NCBI GenBank assembly: GCA_900073065.1
Contig: FJOG01000066.1
Coordinates: forward strand, 42,150-106,149
DNA length: 64,000 nucleotides
Source of the DNA: Phialocephala subalpina
Lineage: Eukaryota > Ascomycota > Leotiomycetes > Helotiales > Mollisiaceae
Direction: 5' to 3'
Positions 35,369 through 46,240 of this stretch are shown in pieces (within the stretch, counting starts at the first letter, position 1; the number at the start of each line of letters is the position of its first letter). A model generated the notes under the pieces. It searched no databases. It was not told the DNA's origin and saw nothing but the letters and a program-made list of their open reading frames with translations. The translations under genes and the position numbers were made by a program.

Positions 35369-36759
35369 TTACTTGCTGTCAGTAGGCAAGGGCATCAGAA
35401 AGTCATCGTCCTCTTCATCCATTCTCCTCAAGCACTCCGGCAACACACCTCGCAATCCCGGCTCCAAGTCCTCATCGTCGACCTCAAATGCCTTCAGGAA
35501 GTCTGGATTCTTCCACTCAGGCTCGATATCTCTGAAGTTGGCTGGGGTGATGGTTGTATCGGAAGCCTGGCTCATATTGCTGACACTTCTCTGCAGTCCG
35601 CTTCTCTCTGGCTTGGTAGGCTCTGGCTTCTTAAAAGTATTTGCATTGAGAGCACCAGAAGCTGATCTTCCCTTTGTATATCCAATCGTTGATCTCGAAG
35701 CGGCCGTTGCAGCGTTGTGGCGCATTGTCGACGCATTGCTCGGTACGCTGGGAGCGAGCTGGGGTTTCGGCTTGGAGAGGAAGGAGACTTTAGGAGCAGG
35801 GTTTGAAGCTTTCGGTGCAAGAGGAGCACCCTTCGTGGCCACTGACAGTGAAGATGCTGCCTTTCGTGACACGATGGTTGCAGGGCCTTTGATTGACATG
35901 GTGGTTGGCTTCGTGGTTTGCTCGGTAGCTTTCGACTGGGGTTGGTCTTGGGATTGTCCTTGCTTTTTTCGCAGATGTCGAAATGTCTCAGGAACATCGC
36001 CAATTGTCCAGTCCTCCTCCATCATCTTCCTAACACTCTCCTCAAGCTCTTTCTGAGATGTCTCATAATCCTCCTGTGTCTTTTTCTCGTGCTTGGCAGC
36101 TTGCCTCTTCAGCATGGGTTGGTAGTAGCTCTGGTAGATATCTCGCATCATATTCTCAGGCTTGAGGGCAGAATAGTCAAGACATCCATTGGGAAATGCA
36201 TCGTCTTCGAAAGGAAGCTCCTTCGGCTTGGGAGGGCAATATTCGACATCTCTCTCGTTGAGTGGGCTCTCGTCACCGTGGACCTCTAGTTTGACTGCAT
36301 CGGCATGTATGAGTTTCTTCGGTCGTCGAGCGCTCGTTTGCTGCTTCGGTTGGGCCTTCTCGAGTTCCTTTCCTAAAGTAGGTCCAGGAGTTTGGAAAGC
36401 CTTAGCTTTAGCATTGGTGGTCTTTGCGCCGAGCGGAGCTCGTTCTCGAGGTGCTAGCTATTGTTAGTTGGAAGCCGACTTATTGCGCTGATATGCATAC
36501 CCAAAGGCGTAATGAAGGCATTCTTGTCGAATGCAGTCTTCTTTCCGCTTATCAGATTTTCCAATCCCTTCCCTTTGCCAGTCTTGCCGAATTCTGTGGG
36601 CACATTCTCGTCGTTCAGAGGAATCTTCAAAGGTGTCTTGGGATATTTATTTCCTGGTGTCTTTGGCTGTAAACCTCTCGTGGTCTGGTTTAATGGCTTG
36701 GAAGCCGCAACTTGTTGATGGCCATGAACCAAATTCTCCTGATCGCGCACAGCCAACAT
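35369..36759 (-). CDS. Securin-like protein (Cut2/Pds1 family)
   Basis: Securin holds separase inactive until anaphase and is destroyed by the APC/C. Exons: 36501-36759 and 35369-36453; intron 36454-36500 (47 bp, GTATGC..GCTAG, ACTAAC branch, phase 1). 447 aa. The N-terminus MLAVRDQENLVHG is the short pre-KEN-like opening of securins. The block APRERAPLGAKTTNAKAKAF carries an RxxLG-like D-box region similar to fission yeast Cut2, and NERDVEYCPPKPKELPFEDD followed by AFPNGCLDYSAL corresponds to the acidic EDIEYxPP segment before the separase-binding part. The C-terminal 200 residues are Ser/Pro/Lys-rich and end with an acidic EEDDDFLMPLPTDSK tail. Securins diverge fast, so the call rests on motif order and size; a different cell-cycle protein remains possible. 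It is divergent from tropomyosin. Confidence 0.7.
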
Positions 36760-37102
36760 CTTCGTGATTGTCGTAAACGCAATAATTAATCAATGTTGCA
36801 GTACTACATTGAATATCGTTGTCGAGTATATTTTCAAGGAGTCAAAGTCGTGACCGTGATCCCGAAGCTGTTGTGGTCAGTCGTCCGGGCAACCCGAAAC
36901 GGCAGCTTCGTCTTGCACCCCGGTCACCTCTTTCGGCTGCCTCGTGTCTCCAAATCCGACACTTCAAGGAGTAGAAATACTGGCAACTCTCAACTCTCAC
37001 CACCAGTTCTCCTACAACTCCATCACCACTCTTTCGACTACTTGCATCACGAACTTTCCTTGAGATACCCTAGATTCCAATTTACACTCTTCTAACGCCA
37101 AC
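36760..37102. promoter_or_regulatory. Divergent promoter region between securin-like gene and tropomyosin
   Basis: The two start codons lie 343 bp apart in opposite orientation, so both promoters must fit here. The tropomyosin side has a pyrimidine-rich leader (ACTCTCAACTCTCACC). No specific operator is identified. Confidence 0.5.
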
Positions 37103-37765
37103 ATGGATCGCATCAAGGAGGTAAGCTCATCCCACCAAGAACCCCGCCATTTGGGCGTCAAAAAGACGCATCTTCAGCACAGCGGCCATCTACGCTCTGC
37201 ACATTGTCAGCATCATGTACTAATGTCTGCGGAATAGAAAATGGCGTCCCTCCGCGTTGAGGCAGACGAGGCATCCGCAAAGGTCGAGGAGTTCCAAGCA
37301 AAGATTAAGGTCCTCGAGCAAGAAAACCTCCAGAAGGAACACGAAATCACCTCCCTCACCCACAAGAACAGTCAACTAGAGGGCGAGGTCGAGAAGTTGG
37401 AGAATCAAGTCAAGGATCTCAAGGCCGGAGCTGATGAGGGTACGACCGCAACTACACAAAATGAGACTCTTCAACGAAGACTGCAACTCTTGGAGGAAGA
37501 GGCCGAGGAGGCTGATAAGAACTTGAGAGAGACAAACGACAAGTAAGTTCTCTTGTCTACATATGCCATGTTTCGCAGATCCGCGTAAGTTGACACCCAC
37601 AGGCTCCGTCAAACCGATGTCAAGGCCGGCCACTTTGAGCGTAAAGTCCAAGCCCTCGAACAAGACCGAGATCAGTGGGAGCAGAAGTTCGAGGAGATGG
37701 CCAAGAAATACGCTGCTGTCCAGAAGGAATTGGAGGACTTCCAACAGGAGATTGGCAACATGTAA
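37103..37765 (+). CDS. Tropomyosin
   Basis: Coiled-coil dimer that polymerises along actin cables and supports formin- and myosin-driven polarised growth. Exons: 37103-37120, 37238-37542 and 37603-37765. The first exon encodes only MDRIKE. Introns 37121-37237 (GTAAGC..ATAG with a TACTAATG branch) and 37543-37602 (GTAAGT..CACAG, phase 2) fit. The product of 161 aa is the standard size of filamentous-fungal tropomyosin. It is one continuous heptad-repeat helix from KMASLRVEADEASAKVEEFQ to ELEDFQQEIGNM, with the usual LEQENLQKEHEITSL and KVQALEQDRDQWEQKFEEMA blocks. Its 3' end converges with the NOP25-type gene 206 bp away. Confidence 0.95.
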
Positions 37766-37971
37766 ATTCCCTGCTTGGACGGCGGTTGTATCTTGGAGGA
37801 GCGGTTGTCGCGGATGTGCATGATGATACGAAACGGGAGGGGATAATTGCAGTTATACCTCGTGTGCGTTGGCGGTGGTACACTGTTTCTACGATCGATG
37901 GCTTTGCTTGTTAGTTGATATCAACGGAGGTCACATATCATGGTGGCTGGCTTTTGATGGTTGTGCATTCA

Positions 37972-38701
37972 TCAACTGTTGCCTTTCCGACCTTCTGCTT
38001 TGGCTTTGTTTCCAAACTTCTGTTTCGCTCTTGTGACTTTCCTTTCCACCTTGGATTCATATCGGAACTTTTTCTTCCGCTCCTTCTTGGGCCATTGTTT
38101 CTTTGGGGTCTTCTGTTCAGTCTTGACCAGCTGAGGAGGTTCTGTATCTGATACCTCGCTCTCCTCGTCTGCCACTTTCTGTAAACCTTCCTTGGAGACA
38201 TCTACAGCTTCCACCGTGACCGTCGTGTATTTATCCTCATCGATATACTCCTCTTCGTGATCTATGGGCTCTGGTGCCTCCTCGTCCTCAATCCCATTCC
38301 AAACTTCCTCCTCACTTCCCGGATCTGCGAATCCTCCCTCGGCATCCCTAACTGCCCTATTGATAGCTTCGACATGCTCTTCTAATTCCTGCTTGCGCTC
38401 TTCTCGCAACTAACGCAATTATTAGCAACTTTCCTATCCTCGCGCTCTTAGCAGAACGCACCTGCTTCCTCGTTTCCCGATGCTCTTCCTTCGCCTTCTT
38501 CGCAGCCTCCTCCTGTGCCCTCTTAATCCTCTGCACCTTGCGCTTATGAAATCCTGTCAAATATTCCTCTCGTGAATTATCGTCGAAAGAGATCTCTTCG
38601 ATCTTGTGCTCGATTTTCCGCTTCTTGTTCGCGTGCGGGAGGACGGGTTTCTTCGGTCGTGGATGATTGAATATTCCAGGCTGGAGCATTGAAGGGTCCA
38701 T
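37972..38701 (-). CDS. Nucleolar protein 12 family (NOP25/RRP17-like) rRNA-processing factor
   Basis: Members of this family act in the nucleolus in 5' processing of 27S/5.8S pre-rRNA. Exons: 38462-38701 and 37972-38409; intron 38410-38461 (52 bp, GTGCGT..GTTAG, phase 0). 225 aa. The diagnostic block is KKRKIEHKIEEISFDDNSRE followed by EYLTGFHKRKVQRIKRAQEE and AAKKAKEEHRETRKQ, the conserved FD...R.(E/D)(Y/F)L.GF.KRK..R motif. A Glu/Asp-rich middle and a C-terminal highly basic KKQWPKKERKKKFRYESKVE tail follow, consistent with nucleolar RNA binding. ATG 38701 (MDPSMLQ) is preferred; a second Met is four codons on. It is divergent from the BIG1-like gene. Confidence 0.9.
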
Positions 38702-38908
38702 CTTGCAATTGTTCTCCCTTTGGAGAATTCGGGTGGTGATTCGAGGATTCTTGATGTTGGATCCCAGCTGCACCTCGAGAATTATTTTGGCCGGGATTTC
38801 ATCGGCTCTTTCCGACCCTTGTCATGTCAAGGCTACACTAAAGCTTGAGCTCGACAACATCACGAATCCTCACTTCGAGCTTCCTTCACAGCACAGAACA
38901 TAGCAACG
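38702..38908. promoter_or_regulatory. Compact bidirectional promoter (NOP25-like / BIG1-like)
   Basis: Only 207 bp separate the two divergent start codons, so regulation is presumably shared. No known fungal regulatory motif is clear to me. Confidence 0.5.
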
Positions 38909-39925
38909 ATGCGTCTCTCTCTCGTTGCGCTGGCAGCGGCTGCTGTCTCTGTGCAGGCATTCAAGGATACATCGCCTTTCATCCTGTTCTCGAATTCTCC
39001 GTACGTAATTCTATCTCTTCCTTTCCGTCCCACCACAAGAAGATGATTGACTGACGCATTGAATAGATTACCATCCAGCTTCCAAGACGTATCGACGGGC
39101 CAACTTCAGAGCAAGACACAAGTCCTCTCCTCAGCAAAGAAATTCCTAGATGGATGCCAATCACAAATCTACTACATCATCTCTCAACCCTCTATCTCCC
39201 TCTCCGACCTCTCTACCTCAGCGCCGCATCTCAAATCCGCTCTCTCGAATCCAGGAGTGCAGTCTAGGTTCAGTGTAGGAGAGGTTGTAGGATTGAATGC
39301 TAGTGATGCGGATGAGATCGAGGCCTATATTCAGAGTCGATGTGGTGCGAAGAAGGCGGATTATAGTGGTGGGGATGTAAAGGCTGCGTTGGGGCAGAGA
39401 ACTGGGACAGGAGGGAGTAGTGTTGTTGTTAAGGTCAAGCAGGCAGCCATTGAGGGCGAGGATAGGGCGGAAGGGGTTGCGGATGCTGGTACGTTGCCTT
39501 GGGAAGGATGAGATGAATGGAAGGTGGTATTAACAGAGAGAACAGACTCAGCACTCTACCCTCTCCTCTCCGAACTCCCAAAAGGCTACAAATACACCCT
39601 CATCTACATCACCACACCCTCCACCGCTCCAGCAGTACCAGATCACACCGAACTCGTCCGCTACGAATCCTCCTTCGATGAAGTCCTCCACATGGATCTC
39701 AAACGTAACCTCCAAGCACGAAAAGACGACGGCCCAACCCCGGATCAGCGCCCGTTGTTTGAGAAATATCAGTTCTTCAATCCTGGTTTGTTCATGGGTC
39801 TTTTGGTGGCATTATTGCTGTTAAGTATCTTGGGTGTGGGTTTCTCTGCGCTTGGGAGTTTGCAGGTTTCGTATGGGGCGTTCGATAAGGAGATGGGGCC
39901 TGCGGCTCAGAAGAAACAGCAGTAA
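38909..39925 (+). CDS. BIG1 / V-ATPase assembly factor VOA1-like ER membrane protein
   Basis: ER type-I membrane protein of the Big1/Voa1/Ac45 group, needed for V-ATPase assembly and, in yeast Big1, for beta-1,6-glucan in the wall. Exons: 38909-39000, 39067-39488 and 39537-39925; introns GTACGT..ATAG and GTACGT..ACAG in phases 2 and 1. 300 aa. The N-terminal signal peptide is MRLSLVALAAAAVSVQA. Mature sequence starts with KDTSPFILFSNSPLPSSF, the family's Asp-Thr-Ser-Pro-Phe opening. The C-terminal signature is FEKYQFFNPGLFMGLLVALL, a membrane helix that runs into a short cytosolic tail (FSALGSLQVSYGAFDKEMGP, then AAQKKQQ with a dilysine-like end). Size and layout match the family. Choosing between Big1 and Voa1 orthology needs a tree. 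Confidence 0.85.
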
Positions 39926-41016
39926 ATGGGTATGTTATGGGACGAGAGATGGGTTTGGGGGAGGAGGGGACAGAAGAAAGGGATTGTCTCAATGGGTAGA
40001 GACTGGGATGGAGTTTATTGTTACTGTTACTGTACGAGAAGATTACGTGTATAAAGTATGAGCTTCTTCCTTTTGCTACGTTGTTTTATAGCCAGGCTCG
40101 AGATTACAATGGGATAGAGAAGGTATTTGTGATACCAAGTGTTTCCGAGACCTACCGCTTCAAACGCCAAAATATTTGCTATACTTTTCTCTCCTACTCG
40201 CTGCTACCTGCTGGCGCCATGCATTGGGACCTCTCCGTCACACGTTTAAATTTTACGACATAAAATAAATAGGGCTTCCCAACGTCAGTGAGAAGTTCCA
40301 AAGCGGCAAGTGCAATAGGGATGCTCAAAAGTTCTGGGAAAGTTGGAACATTGTGATGAATTTGTTGCACATCTATGAGTCCGACGGTATTTTGGACATT
40401 GGCTTTAGGCTCGGAAGGCGATGGCCAAGGGAGATCTGGACATGGAGATCTTTGGCAGCTTTGTTGCACATCGAGATTCCTACGTCAATTTCGGACATTA
40501 GAAAGATTGAAAGGTCTTGGGACAGATAACCTCGACATTGTCCCAAACCTTCTGGATGTTTTGTTGCGCGGCTACTTTTCTCAATGTCCCAGGTCGTTGC
40601 TAGGCATCTAAGGGGGGTTGTAGCCACTCGGGGAGCTCAAGCGTTTACGGGCTGTTCATCCAGACTATGATTTGAAAAAGACGTTCCAGTTCAAGCTAGA
40701 CATCTATATCTATCAAGGCACTTGCTGGACTGAGGACAGAAATGTTCAGGTTCGACAGATTCAATTGTGCACATAGGGAGGAATCAGGAATACAAAAGCA
40801 TAAGCACCTCGCGATCAACTAGATCAATTGTTTTCCATATCAAATGCACTCATTTGACTGAAAAACTGAGCTGCCAGCATATACACAGCCCATTTTCCCT
40901 TCCATCCATGCTCAACGAGCAAGAAAGTCCCTCCCAAACTCCATAAAATGCTCCAACCGCAAGAACGCTACCCAAATGCAATCATCTCCCATAACTTCAC
41001 TCCACACCACTTCTCA
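39926..41016. other. Intergenic, convergent 3' flanks
   Basis: 1.1 kb without a supported gene. A short sequence TTTGTTGCAC/GTTGCGCG recurs at about 40,360, 40,460 and 40,560, spaced about 100 bp apart, within diverged surroundings (WTTKGTTGCRC, followed by ATTTYGGACATT-like text), suggesting an old tandem repeat. Confidence 0.4.
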
Positions 41017-42208
41017 TTACTTCTCAGGAGCATCCGGTAAGCGCTCGATGACATATTTACCTCTCGCGACCGAAATTATAGGCACTGTTCAAACATCAGC
41101 AAGTCCTTTCCAAGTTTGGAGGCCGGCATTAACTCACCACCAGGAATCTTCCTAACTCTTCTCTTCAAGTCCCTATCTGTCGAGAAGTTAGTACGAGGCT
41201 TGCAAGAAATTCGGAATGCTCAGGACGCAAGCTCTCCTGTGAGCTCATCTCGTTTACCATCTCCAAAAACAAGGCAGAACGTACCATTTGTAGCTACGAT
41301 ATAGATCTTGGATTTCATGCAACGATCCACAATACAATCATCTGCGTAGACTCCCTTGTGATCACATCTGAGACGTTCCCATCTTTCATCGCGAGCTATA
41401 CGGAGGGCGATTCTGTACTTGGGTCCGAGTTTCTCGAGTCTGAGACATGTCAGTATTGTGGAATTGGATAGGACGAGGGAAGGGAGGGACTTACTCGGCC
41501 ATGACACACGTAGAAATCACAGGGATGCACTTTGCATACAAAGTATCCACTGTAGTATATTAGCATGCTACTTTCCGCAAAGTTATTTTGTAGAAGTATA
41601 TGAAGGTGTGGACCTACTGAGAGTTTCGAGCAGAGGGAGTTTGCGCTGGACGGTATGGGAGAGGAAATTCTGAGACATTGGAATTAGCACGCCGTCGCAA
41701 GATGGTATTGTTTAGAGTAGTTTACCGTGTCGACGAGAATACTATACTATAGAGAAGTTAGTATGTGATTTCCTATCAAATCGAAAAGCAGACGAGCCGA
41801 GCTCTGCCCAAAGACTGTCCCGAAGAGTTCGGCTCTCGAGATATCTGCAAAACAAAGGTAAAGTCTGACATACCGGAGGTACGAGTGCCGTATTAAATTG
41901 AAAGAAAAGCGATGATGAAACTTGAGGCCTTAAATAGAGATCAGCAAAGGTTCGTGGTCGAGGCCAGAGGTGGAGAATGCGCTGGGCTCTCTCCAAAAGC
42001 TGAAACTCACACTTCTCGCACAACTTGATTCCCTTCCTTCTCCTTCTTTTTTGCCTCCTCTTCAGCTTTGTTGATATTCTGCTTCAATCGCGCATCGTTC
42101 TGGCCGATAAGACGTTTGACCTGGTGGGGTCAGTTGGGATCACCGTGTGGGGAAGCTGGAAATTGTTCTTACTGCGCCGAATTTGCGAGTTCTCTTTGCG
42201 ACTCCCAT
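41017..42208 (-). CDS. FCF1: FCF1/UTP24, PIN-domain endonuclease of the SSU processome
   Basis: Nucleolar PIN-domain nuclease that cuts pre-18S rRNA at sites A1 and A2. Nine exons: 42173-42208, 42011-42120, 41874-41928, 41726-41746, 41619-41669 (about), 41495-41549, 41285-41439, 41138-41176 and 41017-41084. All eight introns show GT..AG with matching phases and give 196 aa. It starts MGVAKRTRKFGAVKRLIGQN, the canonical FCF1 N-terminus. The PIN core includes YSILVDTNFLSHTVQRKLPL (first metal-binding Asp), MDTLYAKCIPVISTCVMAEL, EKLGPKYRIALRIARDERWE and CDHKGVYADDCIVDR (acidic catalytic residues), then KIYIVATNDRDLKRRVRKIP and KYVIERLPDAPEK at the end. Conservation through all exons makes the model secure; the exon-4 acceptor (41747) is the least certain. 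It is divergent from the Csi2-like gene. Confidence 0.95.
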
Positions 42209-42939
42209 AATTGCGATCGTTATGCAGGGCTTCTGGATGATTCGCAGATCCGGCGTACCCGTGGCGTGGACAAGGCGTGCGGAGTTGTATTCGACGTTCC
42301 TCGTCCGTTCAATAATTTTCGATGTCGAAATATTCTGCCGCTCATCACCGCCTTCCTTTTCGTTGCCCTTACAACTAAATATAGCGTCGGCCTTAGATCT
42401 AAACCTAATCAGGCGATGGTGCGAGAATGCAGGAACTGGAAGTCACGACCAACACGAAGAAGCCATCACTCGGTCGGTCACTTGGTGCATCCCTTTGCGA
42501 GGAAGCAGGATTTGCATTCACTCTCCTCTTGACACACTCATTCAACATCAATACCTTCATCTGTCACTCTTCACGATTATCACTACCTGCATCCTTCTCT
42601 TCACGATTCTGCCGAACAAGCAATAATTCACCAACATCCCTTTGCTCCAATTGAGCCAGCAACCAATACAGCCGGGACCACAACATCGCTCTATTCGCTG
42701 CACAACACGAAGCATCATTCAACCGCAGCATATTTGAACGGCATAGAAGGATCAGGAACTACCAGCGACGACTTCTTACCTCACTCTCGATTGTTTCTTA
42801 GCATTGCTTTCGCTTTCAGCAGTAAACAAACATCGCAAGGACACAGCCTTGGATCGATTGCGACGACTGACCATAGTCCCGCAGACTCTCCCCGGGTCGA
42901 TATCTTTTCTTTAGAGCATTTTCTACCACTACCTACACG
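42209..42939. promoter_or_regulatory. Divergent upstream region of FCF1 and Csi2-like gene
   Basis: 731 bp between opposite start codons. The part near the Csi2-like gene is C/A/T-rich and looks like a long 5' leader. Open frames here have no family signature. Confidence 0.4.
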
Positions 42940-44034
42940 ATGAGGCTTCTCTCACGATCTGCGGCTGTCGCGGTGACCTTCGCCATGGCTGCTTCTGCTG
43001 CCTCGACTCTCCCCAACCTCTCCACAGCGACCGACGCAACTGGATCTGGAACAGCGACAACAGGCTCGGGTTCAAATACAGCATCTGCGACAACGGGCTC
43101 AGGAACAACTGCAGCTTCAACTGGGAGTGCGTCGAAAGTTACAATTACAGGAGGTTCATCAGCAGCAACGACAGGGTCAATTCCTTCGATCACTGGCACA
43201 ACAGCTTCCTCTGATGCTGGTCTCACCGGTCTGCCAACGTTATCCGGCGCCGTTCTTCCCGTCACCGTCACAGTCCCCAATCTCGCGAATGCTCCATTTA
43301 TGCAGGCCAGCAGCCTGCCTGATGGAACCGTCTTCATTGTTGTGGGTGCCGTTCTTGGCTTTATGGCGATGAGCGTTCTTCTCTGGCGAGGCCTTGTTGC
43401 CTGGTCATTGCATCGTTCAGTGAAGCGTGCGGCATCTCAGCAAGGCATCGACGACAAGAACGCATTGTTCCGAAATCCTGGTCCTCCCCCTGCTCCATTC
43501 TACAAGTATTCCGATAGAGATTCTACGATATCGTTATCTGGGTTGGGACACAAGAGCAAGAAGAGCAACCGCCCGAACACTGCTGGAGCTCGTGAGAGCA
43601 CTGCCAGTCTATTCTTCTCTCCAACCGCAGGTGCTGCTGGAGCCGGTGTTGGTGCTGGAAACCGTGGCAGTAACTATCTTCCAGCTGGATATTACGCAGC
43701 CGGTGCTTCTGTTGCAGGAAATGGACAAGGGCATGTTCCGGTTGGAGGTCAAGGACTTGGACACCGCAATGATATCTCGATGTCAACGCTGCGGCCTGAA
43801 TCACAAGGTTATGGCCGTGCGAGGAGCATGGGCCACAGCCCTCCAGACAGCCCAGGACTTCACGCTGCTTCAGGACATATGGCGAGCTCGAGCACTTTGA
43901 ACCTGAGTCAAGGCTATGGTGGAAACGAGAGAGCTCCAAGTGCGTACCTGGAAGATTTGATCGATGGCGACAACACAATTCCTCCTGGTCACGGACATCT
44001 GAGAGATCACTCGAACTCGCCTGGCAGATACTAG
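42940..44034 (+). CDS. Single-pass membrane protein, Csi2/Prm5-like
   Basis: Intact intronless frame, 364 aa. The signal peptide is MRLLSRSAAVAVTFAMAASA. It is followed by about 90 residues of Gly/Ser/Thr/Ala-rich low-complexity ectodomain. The conserved core is VPNLANAPFMQASSLPDGTV, FIVVGAVLGFMAMSVLLWRG (membrane helix) and LVAWSLHRSVKRAA, which I recognise from fungal homologues of yeast Csi2, YNL058C and Prm5, vacuolar or plasma-membrane proteins linked loosely to chitin synthesis or the wall. The cytosolic tail of 200 residues is rich in Gly, Ser and Tyr, with FYKYSDRDSTISLSG, typical of these homologues, and ends in an acidic YLEDLIDGDN segment. The localisation assignment (vacuolar membrane) is from family knowledge. 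Confidence 0.8.
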   Translation: MRLLSRSAAVAVTFAMAASAASTLPNLSTATDATGSGTATTGSGSNTASATTGSGTTAASTGSASKVTITGGSSAATTGSIPSITGTTASSDAGLTGLPTLSGAVLPVTVTVPNLANAPFMQASSLPDGTVFIVVGAVLGFMAMSVLLWRGLVAWSLHRSVKRAASQQGIDDKNALFRNPGPPPAPFYKYSDRDSTISLSGLGHKSKKSNRPNTAGARESTASLFFSPTAGAAGAGVGAGNRGSNYLPAGYYAAGASVAGNGQGHVPVGGQGLGHRNDISMSTLRPESQGYGRARSMGHSPPDSPGLHAASGHMASSSTLNLSQGYGGNERAPSAYLEDLIDGDNTIPPGHGHLRDHSNSPGRY

Positions 44035-44559
44035 GTGGTAATATAATTTGGAGATGGCATGAATAGGGGAGTATACCTAGCATTGGGATGGTTGGAAAAT
44101 GGTGTGTACGTTTGAATTGCACGTGTATAGTTCATTTGTCGTTTTCTGGCGAGTAAGGCGTTTTTCCATGGGTGATTGTCGTCTTGCATACAGGTTGAAG
44201 TCTGCAGTACTTGACTTGACTTCGGCGAGTTGGAATAGTGGGTTTTGACTCAGCTATAGAGATAGAGAGGAAGATGAAGATTGTGGATAGGAGAGTAGTG
44301 TATATAGTAATGACGTTGAATTGAGCTTCATCTACAAAACTTCCTTGCCTTCGCGCGCTTGCTTCTCTTCTTTTATTTCGCCCCTACCTCCTTCCATGTT
44401 CTGGACCAGTGTCCTCATGCTCCAAGAATAATATGGTTCCCAATTCAATGAACATAGCAAATGATATGCAACCTGTGAAGGCAACCAATAGTGTGGATGT
44501 TGGTCAGCTTGCCCGCAATCGGTGAGGCCATAGCCGCCAGCTCCTGCCTGTTTAAAGCC
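44035..44559. other. 3' flank of Csi2-like gene
   Basis: No supported coding signal. The housekeeping block ends here. Confidence 0.4.
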
Positions 44560-45077
44560 AGCCTCGCAACACTTATGTACCTTCCTCTCCTTCCAAGTAT
44601 CAACAATGCCTTGCTTTTCTCACTGAATCTATTGATGAAGTTATTCTGCGACTCGAACATCTGGATATATCACAAATTCGACCTCAAATGGTCGATCAAA
44701 AATCACTTGAGCCTTGTCAAGCCCTGTCGAGCACAGCGATGAACCAAGAGCTCGTTCGGTTTGATACTTCAGACATGACTTCATCTGGATTGTCCGATCC
44801 TTCAAAGTACACAGAGGGGATACATGTTGAGCAGGATATGGATTCCCAGAAGCGGCAGCATATAAACATTGCGAATCATGCCTCACCAGATGATATTTGC
44901 GAGAGATGCAAAGGTATCGATTTTGATCATCTCTTTCAAACTGGAACGAAAAGCTTTTATACAGATATCGCTTCCAAGCATCCTATGGAGAGTGACGGAA
45001 TATCTATAGACTCAGGATTAATTTTCCCTTTCGCTGGATCCGTTTTAGTCTGCGGACGTGAGCAACTGCTGCTTTAA
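44560..45077 (+). pseudogene. 5' fragment of a HET-type gene
   Basis: A continuous frame reads TYVPSSPSKYQQCLAFLTES, EVILRLEHLDISQIRPQMVD, and after a Ser-rich stretch ICERCKGIDFDHLFQTGTKS. The CxxC-x-x-IDFDxLF motif is the Cys-rich N-terminal block that precedes the HET domain in many fungal heterokaryon-incompatibility proteins. The frame then stops at 45077 without any HET domain downstream, so only the 5' part survives. No convincing start codon is present at the 5' end either, because a TAA lies just upstream. HET assignment rests on the single motif. Confidence 0.5.
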
Positions 45078-45863
45078 CTTGAGCTGAGGGTGAGTCTACT
45101 TAAGCCGAGCCTGAGCAGAGCCTGAGCAGAGCCTGAGCATCCTGACTACGCTCTAAGCCAGCCTACGCACTATAATATGGAACCCATTTTGGCCTTCTAT
45201 GTGCCCTCGGCTACAGTTTCTTTATTGGATTTTGCCCGGGAATCCGTTTCTGCTCCCTTATAGGTTCTTGCCGGAGCAGATTTTGGATCCCTCTTAACAA
45301 AAAGCTCGTGGAGTATAAATCAGCATGCGGTAGGCTAGTGTCTCCTCGAGGGCAATCGGATCGAGCGTATCGAAGGCGATATTGGGTATTTGAGGCAAAG
45401 TTAGATCCATAGTCGAGGCGGTAAGAAAGTGAGGCTAACTAGCGAGGGCGATTTTCGGGTTCGTGAGGTGGTGAACGTTTCGGTGTTGAGGACGAGGCTC
45501 TATGAGGTGCTATTTGGGTACAAAAGGGTGGAAAATTCTGGAGGGGAGACCTTTGGGTTAAGTATTCTGCTGGGTTCTCTGTTAGCGGGAGCCGCCCCCA
45601 GGGCGACCGAGCAGGGACTCCGAAGCTAGACTATTCTTCACATTAACGGGGCGAATTGCGTCCAGGCAATTGCAACGCCTTGCGCTGCGCCTCACTGTGG
45701 TGCTATTCGTCAATTTCTATAACCTATATATTAGTGAAGTCAATATGAGGCTAGTCTAATATATGTCGTAACAGAATTTATCTGATCGCATTGCGATATC
45801 GTTCGTTGCCAATCTCTATTTAGTTTCTTGTAGTATAATATTAGTATACTGTGCCTTTAGAAT
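45078..45863. other. Non-coding region with short tandem repeat
   Basis: At about 45105-45140 the 11-mer GCCTGAGCAGA is repeated about three times. The rest carries no gene. The segment GCTGCTTTAACTTGAGCTGAG (45066-45086) resembles 57893-57913 with only C/T differences. Confidence 0.45.
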
Positions 45864-46240
45864 ATGGACCTTATCTCTATTGCAGCAAGTATCGTTGCCC
45901 TCGTTAGGGCCGCGAAAAGCTCAATGGAAGGCTTAAAGAAACTACGACGATTCTATAAGTCTCTAATAAAAATCGATGCTCTTATTAACGAGATCAAGGA
46001 TCTCTGCCTTTTAATTGCGGGTATCGATATAACTCAATACGAGCACACCTTGTACACGGATATTCTTATACTCTCGAAAATCCCAAACGATACCAAAGAA
46101 TAGCTATTTAAGCTTAATGAAATAATGGAGCATCGATTAAAGCCGCACGGAAGCTCCTTTAGAATTGCTTAGATAAAAAGAGCTCTAAGATTACTAATAT
46201 CCGTTTTTGCGTTAGAGAGATCAAGTCGAACTTAGCTCTA
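45864..46240 (+). pseudogene. NLR-type fungal N-terminal domain, decayed
   Basis: The frame from ATG 45864 reads MDLISIAASIVALVRAAKSS, then KKLRRFYKSLIKIDALINEI, KDLCLLIAGID. This is the helical N-terminal domain often seen at the start of fungal STAND/NLR and ankyrin-repeat proteins (Pfam PF17111-like: M-D-P-L-S-I-x-A-S-I-x-A-L). After TAG at about 46101-46103 the same frame continues FKLNEIMEHRLKPHGSSFRI, then TAG, then KRALRLLISVF and another stop, as expected for CAG-to-TAG changes. The NB-ARC/NACHT and repeat parts are absent. A signalling domain of a programmed-cell-death receptor was probably lost here. Confidence 0.65.

Noticed and set aside
35142..36056. Plus-strand 304-codon frame
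   Set aside because: Antisense to the securin-like exon, no independent start context or motif.
43523..44122. Minus-strand 199-codon frame
   Set aside because: Antisense to the Csi2-like gene, which has a signal peptide, a membrane helix and conserved core.
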